Below, piece by piece: positions 42,418 to 50,210 of a stretch of DNA of 64,000 nt. The stretch covers positions 117,710 through 181,709 of the forward strand of contig NZ_JACGZW010000018.1 in assembly GCF_014145675.1 (NCBI RefSeq), given 5' to 3'. Origin of the DNA: Amycolatopsis dendrobii. GTDB taxonomy: Bacteria > Actinomycetota > Actinomycetes > Mycobacteriales > Pseudonocardiaceae. Numbering within the stretch: position 1 is the first letter of the stretch; every line of letters starts with the position of its first letter. Below the pieces are notes generated by a model. The model did not search any database and was not told the DNA's origin. It worked only from the letters and a program-made list of their open reading frames with translations. The translations under genes were made by a program, and so were the position numbers.

Positions 42418-43242
42418 ATGCCAGACCAGCGTGTGCTGATCACCGGATCGGCCGGCGTCGTCGGCACCCTGATGCGGCCGCGGCTGCGCCGGGAAGGCCG
42501 GGTGCTGCGGCTGCTCGACCTCGCCGAGCAGCCCGCCGCCGAGGACGGCGAAGCGGTCGAGATCGTGACCGGCTCGGTCACCGACCCCGAGGCGATGGCC
42601 GCCGCCTGCGCGGGCGCGGACGCGTTGATCCACCTCGGCGGGCTCAGCCGCGAGGCGTCCTGGGACGCCACCCTCGACGTCAACATCAACGGCACGCACA
42701 CCGTCCTCGAAGCCGCGCGCGAAGCCGGGATCCGCCGGGTCGTGCTCGCGTCGAGCAACCACGCCGTCGGCTTCCGCCGCAACGCCGACGCGGGCGAGAA
42801 CGGGCTGCCCGCCGACTCCAGCAGCCGGCCGGACACTTATTACGGCGTAAGCAAAGCCGCCATCGAAGCGCTGGGCAGCCTGTATGCGTCGCGGTTCGGC
42901 ATGGACGTGATCGTCATCCGCATCGGCTCGTGCTTCGAGACCCCGCTGCCGCTCGGCATCCGCGGGCTGACCAGCTGGTTGTCGCCGGACGACGGGGCGC
43001 GGCTGTTCGAGGCGTGCCTGAGCGCGCCGTCGCCGGGCTACCGGATGATCTGGGGCGTCTCGGACAACACCCGCCGCGTCTACTCGCTTGCCGAGGCCGA
43101 GGCGCTGGGCTACAAGTCCCACGACAACGCCGAGGTCTACGCCGAGCAGCTGGCGGACAAGCCCGCGCCGACCGGCGCCGCGGCCGAGTACGTCGGCGGG
43201 CCGTTCTGCACCGCGCCGCTGGGCGTGTTCAACCCGCTCTGA
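42418..43242 (+). CDS. udh: Uronate dehydrogenase
   Basis: 274-residue short-chain dehydrogenase. NAD motif GSAGVVG is at 10-16, catalytic Ser in VLASSNHAVGF (112-113) and Tyr142-x-x-x-Lys146 in YYGVSK. The length, SSNHAVGF motif and C-terminal NTRRVYSLAEAEALGYKSHDNAE match uronate dehydrogenases, which oxidise glucuronate or galacturonate to the aldarolactone with NAD. It is the first step feeding glucarate dehydratase. ATG 42418 follows GAGAGGAAATCC. A possible attenuator precedes it. Confidence 0.9.
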   Translation: MPDQRVLITGSAGVVGTLMRPRLRREGRVLRLLDLAEQPAAEDGEAVEIVTGSVTDPEAMAAACAGADALIHLGGLSREASWDATLDVNINGTHTVLEAAREAGIRRVVLASSNHAVGFRRNADAGENGLPADSSSRPDTYYGVSKAAIEALGSLYASRFGMDVIVIRIGSCFETPLPLGIRGLTSWLSPDDGARLFEACLSAPSPGYRMIWGVSDNTRRVYSLAEAEALGYKSHDNAEVYAEQLADKPAPTGAAAEYVGGPFCTAPLGVFNPL

Positions 43243-43283
43243 GCGGTACCCTCGCCCACGGGACCCTCGAAGAGGAGGACGCC

Positions 43284-44165
43284 GTGGGCGAGCTCGGGCC
43301 TGCCGACACGAACGGCATCCTTTCCCTGCCGTGGATCCGCCCGGAACGCACCAGCGCGGGTCTCGGCTGGGACCGGATCTACCTGTCCAAACAGCGCGAA
43401 CTCCCGTATCGCGCGGAGTTCGGGCCCGCTCGCACGCACCAGCTGATCCTGCATCTCGCCGGTCCCGTGACGGTCCGCCGCGGCGTCGGGTCGCCCGGCG
43501 AGCGCAGCAGGCGGATCCCGGCGGGCGGGCTCTTCCTCCAGCCGTCGCACCAGGAACTGTCGGTGGAGCTCGGCGGCGAACTCGACACCCTGCACGTGTA
43601 CCTGCCGGACTCGGCGGTGCAGGAGGCCGCCGGATCGGACGCTCCGGTCCGGCTGGCCGACGAGCTCGGCAGCGTCGATCCCCTGCTCGAACAGCTCGTT
43701 CTCGCGCTCGACCGGGTCGTGCGGGAGTGGGAGCCGGGTGCCCGCGCGTATGCGGATCAGCTCGGCGCGCTCGTCGCCGCGCAGCTCGCGCGGCAGCACC
43801 GGGCCGGGCCGGGCGTTCCCCCGGCAGCAAGGCCGGTCGAGGCGTTGACTGACCGGCAGTTCGCCCAGGTGCGCGAGCTGATGGACGAACGGCTCGCCGA
43901 ACCGCTCGGTCTGGCCGAGCTGGCCGCGGCGGCCGGGCTGAGCGTCAGCCGGTTCGCCCGGCGGTTCAAGGCCCGCACCGGGCTGCCGCCGCACCGCTAC
44001 CTGCTGCGGCTGCGCGTGGAACAAGCCGGGTTGCTGCTGCGCACCGGCACCGAACCGATCGCGGACATCGCCGTGCGCTGCGGTTTCTCCCACCAGGAAC
44101 ACCTCACCCGGGTGCTGCGCGCCCAGCTGGGCACCACGCCCGCCGCGCTGCGCCGGGACGGCTGA
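43284..44165 (+). CDS. AraC-family transcriptional regulator
   Basis: 293 residues. The N-terminal cupin-like sensing domain (about 15-140: TSAGLGWDRIYLSKQRELPY and LHLAGPVTVRRG) is followed by a C-terminal double HTH (about 190-293: LGLAELAAAAGLSVSRFARRFKART and IADIAVRCGFSHQEHLTRVLRAQLGTTPAALR). GTG 43284 has GAGGAGG upstream. It lies 42 bp after udh and immediately before the hydroxyquinol genes, so it likely activates the latter in response to an aromatic compound. Confidence 0.87.
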   Translation: MGELGPADTNGILSLPWIRPERTSAGLGWDRIYLSKQRELPYRAEFGPARTHQLILHLAGPVTVRRGVGSPGERSRRIPAGGLFLQPSHQELSVELGGELDTLHVYLPDSAVQEAAGSDAPVRLADELGSVDPLLEQLVLALDRVVREWEPGARAYADQLGALVAAQLARQHRAGPGVPPAARPVEALTDRQFAQVRELMDERLAEPLGLAELAAAAGLSVSRFARRFKARTGLPPHRYLLRLRVEQAGLLLRTGTEPIADIAVRCGFSHQEHLTRVLRAQLGTTPAALRRDG

Positions 44166-44257
44166 CGCGCGTTTCGTGCAGTCCGCTCAGCACGTCTGTG
44201 CAGGCGCGGGGTCTTCGCCACCCGGATACTCGACGTACCCGCGTGGAAGGACCGTCG

Positions 44258-46183
44258 ATGTTCACCTACACCGCCAACCCGGCCCGGGTCGTGTTCGGCA
44301 GCGGCACGCTCGCCGTCGTCCCCGACGAAGTGCGGCGGCTCGAAGCCGGCCGGGTGCTGCTGGTGGCCGGAAAGTCCGCTGCTCAGGCAGCCGATCGCAC
44401 GGCTGAGGCGCTCGGCCCGCTGCTCGCCGCCCGCTTCGGCGAGCCCACGATGCACACCCCGGTCGAGGTCACCGAACGCGCGCTCGCGCTGGTCGCCGAG
44501 CACTCCGCGGACTGCGTCGTCGCGATCGGCGGCGGGTCCGCGACCGGGCTGGCCAAGGCGCTCGCGCTGCGCACCGACCTCCCGCAGATCATCGTGCCGA
44601 CCACCTACGCCGGGTCCGAGATGACGCCGGTGGTCGGCCAGACCGAGAACGGGCGCAAGACCACCCAGTCGTCGCCGAAGGTGCTGCCCGAGGTGGTCGT
44701 CTACGACGTCGACCTCACGCTCGGCCTGCCCGTGCCGACCTCGCTGACCAGCGGTGTCAACGCGATGGCGCACGCGGTCGAAGCGCTCTATTCGGCGCAG
44801 GCCAACCCCATCGTCGACCAGTTCGCCTTGGAAGCGATCCGGTTGCTCGCCGCCGCGCTGCCGCGGATCGCCGCCGATCCGTCCGATGCGGACGCTCGAA
44901 CGGACGCGCTGCGCGCCGCGTGGCTGGCCGGTTCGTGCCTGGGTTCGGTCGGGATGGGTTTGCACCACAAGCTGTGCCACACCCTCGGCGGCAGTTTCGG
45001 GCTGCCGCACGCGGAAACGCACACGATCGTTCTTCCGCACGCCATGGCGTACAACGCGCCGAACGCCGCCGACGCGATGCGGCGGATCGCCGAAGCGCTC
45101 GGTGCGCCGGACGCGCCGACCGCGATGTTCGACCTGATCGCCGGTCTGCCGGTGCCGCGTTCGCTGGCCGAAATCGGCCTTGCCGAAGGCGATCTCGCCA
45201 AGGCCGCCGAACTGGCCGCCGCCGCGCCTTACCCGAATCCGCGCGAACTCACCCGCGACGGCATCGAAGACCTGCTGCGGCACGCGTGGTCCGGCACTCG
45301 TCCGGACCCGGCGGAAGGCACGCCGCCTGATTTGCGTGGGCTCACCCAGGAGGTCGTGGACAGCTTTGCCAGCACACCGGATCCTCGGTTGCGCGAACTG
45401 CTGTCCGAGCTGGTCCGCACGCTGCATTCGTACGTCGTGCGCACCGATCTCACTCAGGAGGAGTGGGAGTACGCGATCGGCTTCCTTACTCGTACCGGGC
45501 AAATCAGCTCCGACACGCGGCAGGAGTTTATCCTGCTGTCGGACATCCTCGGCGTTTCGAGCGTGGTCGACGTGCTCACGAACTCGCGGACGCCGGACAC
45601 CACGCCGTCGGCCGTACTGGGTCCGTTCTATGTGGAGGGACCGCCGGAAACCGAGCAGGGCGCGGATCTCGCCGAAGGATTGCCGGGCACTCCACTGTGG
45701 ACTGATGTCCAGGTTACCGAACCGGACGGAACCCCGGTGCCGGACGCGACAGTGGACGTATGGCAGTCCAATGAGGACGGTTTCTACGACGTCCAGCTGC
45801 CCGATGTGGACGGCCCGGTGCTGCGCGCCCGGTTCCGGACCGACGCCGAAGGGCGGCTGCGGTTCTGGACGATCGTGCCCTCGGCGTACCCGATCCCGGA
45901 CGACGGCCCGGTCGGCGGCATGCTCACGGCGACCGAACGGCATCCGTTCCGCGCGCCGCACGTGCACTTCATGATCGCCAAACCGGGCTACCGCACGCTG
46001 GTGACCCAGCTGTTCGTCCGCGGCGGCGACTACCTCGATTCGGACACCGTGTTCGGCGTGAAGGACGGCCTGATCGTCGACTTCGCCGAACAGACCGGCC
46101 CCGCGCCGGACGGGCGCGAACCCTGGCGCCGCCTCGATTTCACCTTCCGCGTCTCCCCGGGAACCCATCATGACCAGGTATGA
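44258..46183 (+). CDS. Fused maleylacetate reductase - hydroxyquinol 1,2-dioxygenase
   Basis: 641 residues in one uninterrupted frame. Residues 1 to about 355 are an iron-type alcohol dehydrogenase/maleylacetate reductase: GGGSATGLAK (91-100), PTTYAGSEMTPVVG, and HHKLCHTLGGSFGLPHAETH (236-255) with the active-site His residues. Residues about 360-641 are an intradiol dioxygenase with iron ligands Tyr458 (GPFYVEG), Tyr544 (SAYPIPDDGP), His568 and His570 (APHVHF). The C-terminal half opens hydroxyquinol to maleylacetate and the N-terminal half reduces that to 3-oxoadipate. ATG 44258 has GGAAGG 7 nt upstream. Its 3' end overlaps the monooxygenase gene by 14 bp. Confidence 0.92.
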   Translation: MFTYTANPARVVFGSGTLAVVPDEVRRLEAGRVLLVAGKSAAQAADRTAEALGPLLAARFGEPTMHTPVEVTERALALVAEHSADCVVAIGGGSATGLAKALALRTDLPQIIVPTTYAGSEMTPVVGQTENGRKTTQSSPKVLPEVVVYDVDLTLGLPVPTSLTSGVNAMAHAVEALYSAQANPIVDQFALEAIRLLAAALPRIAADPSDADARTDALRAAWLAGSCLGSVGMGLHHKLCHTLGGSFGLPHAETHTIVLPHAMAYNAPNAADAMRRIAEALGAPDAPTAMFDLIAGLPVPRSLAEIGLAEGDLAKAAELAAAAPYPNPRELTRDGIEDLLRHAWSGTRPDPAEGTPPDLRGLTQEVVDSFASTPDPRLRELLSELVRTLHSYVVRTDLTQEEWEYAIGFLTRTGQISSDTRQEFILLSDILGVSSVVDVLTNSRTPDTTPSAVLGPFYVEGPPETEQGADLAEGLPGTPLWTDVQVTEPDGTPVPDATVDVWQSNEDGFYDVQLPDVDGPVLRARFRTDAEGRLRFWTIVPSAYPIPDDGPVGGMLTATERHPFRAPHVHFMIAKPGYRTLVTQLFVRGGDYLDSDTVFGVKDGLIVDFAEQTGPAPDGREPWRRLDFTFRVSPGTHHDQV

Positions 46184-47900
46184 CACCGACGTCCTCGTGG
46201 TCGGCAGCGGCCCGGCAGGCGGTTCCGCCGCGCTGCTGCTCGCGACCTACGGCGTCCGCACCGTGCTCGCGACCAGATACGGCTGGATGGCGCACACGCC
46301 CCGCGCGCACATCACCAACCAGCGCACGATGGAGGTCCTGCGCGACCTCGGCATCGAAGACCAGGCGCTCGCGCAAGGCACTCCCCCGGAGCTGATGGGC
46401 GACACCGTCCTGTGCACGTCGCTCGTGGGCGAGGAAATCGGCCGGATCGCCAGCTGGGGCACCGCTGATCGCTCGGCGACTGAATACGCGGCGGCGAGCC
46501 CGTGCCACCTGATCGACCTGCCGCAGACCTACCTGGAACCGATCCTGGCCGCGAATGCCGCCGCGCGCGGGGCGAAGCTGCGCCTGGACACGGAATTCCT
46601 CGACTTCGCCCAAGACGATGACGGCGTGACCGCGCGATTGCTGGACCGGGTTCGCGGCGACGAGTTCACTCTCCGCGCCCGTTACCTGATCGGCGCGGAC
46701 GGCGCCCGCAGCCGCGTCGCCGAGCAAGCCGGGCTGCCGATCGACGGCCAGTCCGGCAAAGCCGGCAGCATGAACATCACTTTCACCGCCGACCTTTCCG
46801 AGCACGTCGCGCACCGGCCGAGCGTGCTGTACTGGGTGATGCGGCCGGGCGCGCATCTCGGCGGTATCGGGATGGGTCTCGTGCGGATGGTCCGGCCGTG
46901 GAACGAATGGCTGCTGACCTGGGGTTACGACATCGCGCAGCCACCGCCCGGCGTGAGCGCCGAAGAAGCGGCCAGAATCGTCCGCGACCTGGTCGGCGAT
47001 CCCGACCTCCCGGTGGAGATCACTTCGACTTCACTGTGGACGGTCAACCACAGCTATGCGACGCAGTACTCGTCCGGCCGCGTTTTCTGCGCGGGCGACG
47101 CGGTGCACCGGCATCCGCCGTCCAACGGGCTCGGGTCCAACACCTCGGTGCAGGACGCGTACAACCTGGCGTGGAAACTCGCGATGGTGGTCCGCGGCGA
47201 GGCGGGCGAAGGACTTCTCGACAGCTACAGCGCCGAGCGCGCCCCGGTCGGCAAGCAGATCGTGGACCGGGCGAACCTCAGTCGCGACCAGTTCGGGCCG
47301 ATTTTCGCCGCGCTCGGCATCGACGGCGACACCGATTCAGACGCCATCGCCGCCGGTCTCGCCGCCTGCACCGCCGCCACCGAGGACGGAGCCCTGCGGC
47401 GGAAGCGGTTGCAGGCGGCGATCGAGCTGAAGAACTACGAGTTCAACGCGCACGGCGTCGAGATGGACCAGCGGTACGTCTCGAACGCGGTCCTCCCGGA
47501 TGGCGTCGAGCCCGCGGCGGACCGGGATCCCGAGCTGTACCACCGTCCGACGACCACGCCGGGCGCGAAACTGCCGCACGTCTGGCTCGTCGGCCCGGAC
47601 GGTCGCCGAGTGTCCACATTGGATACCGTCGGCCGCGGCCGGTGGACTGTCCTCACTGGACTCACCGGCGGCGCCTGGCGTGAAGCCGCCGCGAAAGCCG
47701 GTGCGGACCTCGGGCTGGACCTGCGGGTCGTGACCATCGGTTCGCCCGAGGCCCGCGATTCCTACGGAGACTGGGCCCGGATCAGCGGCATCGAGGAAAA
47801 CGGCTGCCTCCTCGTCCGGCCGGACGGCTATATCGCCTGGCGGCACGCAGCGGCGGGAACCGGCCTGCTGGAAGCACTTCGCCGCCTCCTCGCCCGTTAG
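46170..47900 (+). CDS. FAD-dependent aromatic monooxygenase (TfdB/PheA-like)
   Basis: 576 residues of the class A flavoprotein hydroxylases. FAD motif VGSGPAGGSAALLLA is at about 10-24, the DG motif in YLIGADGARSRVAEQ (about 170-184) and the GD motif in RVFCAGDAVHRHPPSNGLG (about 305-323). A C-terminal thioredoxin-like domain (about 440-576) resembles phenol hydroxylase relatives. It would hydroxylate a phenol or resorcinol-type ring to give hydroxyquinol for the fused enzyme encoded just before it, with which it overlaps by 14 bp. The precise aromatic substrate is unknown. Confidence 0.9.
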   Translation: MTRYDTDVLVVGSGPAGGSAALLLATYGVRTVLATRYGWMAHTPRAHITNQRTMEVLRDLGIEDQALAQGTPPELMGDTVLCTSLVGEEIGRIASWGTADRSATEYAAASPCHLIDLPQTYLEPILAANAAARGAKLRLDTEFLDFAQDDDGVTARLLDRVRGDEFTLRARYLIGADGARSRVAEQAGLPIDGQSGKAGSMNITFTADLSEHVAHRPSVLYWVMRPGAHLGGIGMGLVRMVRPWNEWLLTWGYDIAQPPPGVSAEEAARIVRDLVGDPDLPVEITSTSLWTVNHSYATQYSSGRVFCAGDAVHRHPPSNGLGSNTSVQDAYNLAWKLAMVVRGEAGEGLLDSYSAERAPVGKQIVDRANLSRDQFGPIFAALGIDGDTDSDAIAAGLAACTAATEDGALRRKRLQAAIELKNYEFNAHGVEMDQRYVSNAVLPDGVEPAADRDPELYHRPTTTPGAKLPHVWLVGPDGRRVSTLDTVGRGRWTVLTGLTGGAWREAAAKAGADLGLDLRVVTIGSPEARDSYGDWARISGIEENGCLLVRPDGYIAWRHAAAGTGLLEALRRLLAR

Positions 47901-47901
47901 C

Positions 47902-50190
47902 TCACGGCATCCCCCACGGATCGCTCGACCCGCCGGGCGCGACCGGCCGGACCGTGAAGTCCGGCCGGTCGCCGCGGCGGCAGACATACGCGTCCTGACC
48001 GCGCGCGAGATCGACCTGCACGTCTCCGTTCGCCAGCCGCCGCCAGCGCCGCGGACGGCCGTGCGCGTCCGTCACCGTCAACTCGCCGTCGATGCCTGGC
48101 CTCAGGACGCAGGGCGAACCGGCTTCGCTGTGCACCTTCAGCCAGCGCGTTTTCCCGCCTTCACGCGATGCGCTGAGCAAGAACGCGCCTTCGGTCCGGA
48201 AGTCGCGCACCGCGATGTCACCCCACGCCGCCGGCACCGCCGGGAACAGCCGGACGACGCCGCCCCAGCTCTGCACCAGCATGTCCTGCATGGATTTCGC
48301 CGCGGACAACGGCGTTTCGATGACCGGACCGGATTCCTTGTACATCGTGTTCGGTTGGATATAACGTTTTTGCAGCTCGTCGAGGTAATACGCGGCCTTC
48401 TCGCCACGGAGCATCTGCGCGGAGATCGACGCGGCGCCGGTGAACGTGTAGCCCTGCAACGCGCCCTCGAAGCCGACCCAATGGTTGAGCGAGGTTTCGA
48501 TGATCTCGCGATGCTCCGGTTGTTCCCAGGTGATCTCGTAAAGCGGGTAGATCTGCAGCAGATGCGAGTAATGCCGGTGCGATTTGGCGAACGGGACGCC
48601 CGCGCCGATCATGTAGCCGTTCTCGTCGGCCGGGTAGTCGGTGAGCGTGGCGAGCACCTGCTGCCATTTGCCCGCCAGCGGATCGGCGATGCGCAGCTCG
48701 CGCGCGGTGTCCAGCAAGGTCCGGCAACCCCAGCGGATCAGGGCGAGGTCGTAATTGGTGTCCGGCGCGTTCACGCCGTACTCCGGGGAGAAGGTCGCCG
48801 GGAGATGCAGGCGGCCGTCCGGGCCGGGGGCGAGGAAGTGCAGGTAGTAGTTGATTGCCTTGCGCAGCAACGGGAACAGCGTGTCGCGGAGCAGCTGGCG
48901 GTCCATCGTGTGCCGGCAGGTCAGCCAGACGTTGTGCAGTGCCCAGGTAAGGTTGCCGACCTCGGGCGTCGGGGTGTCCTTGCCGGGGATGCCGACCGGG
49001 TAGCCGCTGGTCGAGTCGGCGAGGCCGTTGAGCAGCGTCATGTCGGTGGTGCGCGGGATGCCCGCGGAATCGGCCTGGTACGGCTTCGCGACCTGGCTGG
49101 TGAGCCGGTCCCGGTACTTGCCGAGCGCGTAGCTGACCGCGTCGAGTTCGAGGTGGTTGGAACCTTGGATGAGCCAGTATTCCAGCTGCACGTTGAGGTT
49201 CCACCAGGTCGCGGGCCACGGCGTGTTTTCCAGCCACGGCCCGGAAGTAGCCATCACCGGCGCTTCCCGGCGCGCGGCCGACGCGACCTTGTACAGCTGG
49301 ATCCAGTAGAAACTCTGCAGCCGGGTGTCCGGAATGGACAGGAAGCTGCGCCGGTAGTAGTCGTGCCACCAACGGCGATGGTCCCAGGTCAGCACTTCCA
49401 GCGTGCTCGCCCGCCGCACGGTCTGCAACGCGCGGACCGCCGAGGTCTTCTCCGGATGCGACCACGCGACCGACGTGTACAGCGTCCGCGCGCTGCCGCG
49501 AGAGACCTCACGCCAAGCCGTCACGTGCTCGCCGCCCGCCAGCAGCGGCTGGACCGCGAGGTGCGCGTCGCCTGCCTGCTGCAAGTGGACCGGCGGGTTC
49601 TCCGCGTATCCGTCCGGCGGCGGCTTCTTCCACACCGGATCGGCGCGCGGGCTGATCGCCTTCGCCGGATGGAACACCCACTGGAAGCCGCGTTCGCCCT
49701 CCGACGGCCGCACCTCCACCGCGAGCAGCGACTGTCCGGTGTGGACGATCGCACGCAGTTCCAGGCTGCCCGCCGCGGTGGTGATCGTGCCGGCGAGTTC
49801 GGCGTTCCAGACGTCGAGCCGCCAGTCGAGGCCGGTGATCGCGCCGACCGGTTCGAGGGTGAAGTACCCGATCGGCAGCCGCGCCAGTCCGAACAGCGAC
49901 CCGAACTGCGGCCGGTGGTCCTGCACCTGGCTGTGCTGGACGTTGAAGCGGACCGCGTTGCGCCCGGGTTCGGCGTAGATGCCGGAGCCGAGGAAACCGT
50001 TGCCCAGGAAAGGGCCCTCGTACCAGGTCTTCGGCATCCGCCGCCAGCGCAGGTCCGCGGTCGCCAGGAAATCCGCCCAGTCGACGCCGTCGCGGCCCAG
50101 TTCCGCCGCGCTGGCCCCCGGCAGCCCGGCCGCTGCGGCGGCGATCCCGGCGAGCGCTCCGCCGAGCATTGTCCGGCGCGAGATGTCCAT
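47902..50190 (-). CDS. Tat-exported GH95-like glycoside hydrolase, copy 1
   Basis: 762 residues. A twin-arginine signal (SRRTMLGGALAGIAAAAAG, cleavage near ASAAEL, about 29) precedes an N-terminal beta-sandwich (about 35-270) and a large alpha/alpha-barrel. GH95-type landmarks are FLGNGFLGSGIYAEPG, WWNLNVQLEYW (Asn pair of the active centre), TFSPEY (acid Glu), SHRHYSHLLQIYPL and a C-terminal QSWGGVVRLFPAVP. GH95 enzymes are mainly alpha-L-fucosidases or galactosidases; divergence here leaves the substrate open. Its stop is 1 bp from the convergent monooxygenase stop. Confidence 0.82.
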   Translation of the reverse strand: MDISRRTMLGGALAGIAAAAAGLPGASAAELGRDGVDWADFLATADLRWRRMPKTWYEGPFLGNGFLGSGIYAEPGRNAVRFNVQHSQVQDHRPQFGSLFGLARLPIGYFTLEPVGAITGLDWRLDVWNAELAGTITTAAGSLELRAIVHTGQSLLAVEVRPSEGERGFQWVFHPAKAISPRADPVWKKPPPDGYAENPPVHLQQAGDAHLAVQPLLAGGEHVTAWREVSRGSARTLYTSVAWSHPEKTSAVRALQTVRRASTLEVLTWDHRRWWHDYYRRSFLSIPDTRLQSFYWIQLYKVASAARREAPVMATSGPWLENTPWPATWWNLNVQLEYWLIQGSNHLELDAVSYALGKYRDRLTSQVAKPYQADSAGIPRTTDMTLLNGLADSTSGYPVGIPGKDTPTPEVGNLTWALHNVWLTCRHTMDRQLLRDTLFPLLRKAINYYLHFLAPGPDGRLHLPATFSPEYGVNAPDTNYDLALIRWGCRTLLDTARELRIADPLAGKWQQVLATLTDYPADENGYMIGAGVPFAKSHRHYSHLLQIYPLYEITWEQPEHREIIETSLNHWVGFEGALQGYTFTGAASISAQMLRGEKAAYYLDELQKRYIQPNTMYKESGPVIETPLSAAKSMQDMLVQSWGGVVRLFPAVPAAWGDIAVRDFRTEGAFLLSASREGGKTRWLKVHSEAGSPCVLRPGIDGELTVTDAHGRPRRWRRLANGDVQVDLARGQDAYVCRRGDRPDFTVRPVAPGGSSDPWGMP

Positions 50191-50210
50191 GTCCGCCAGC
50201 CTCCTCGTTT

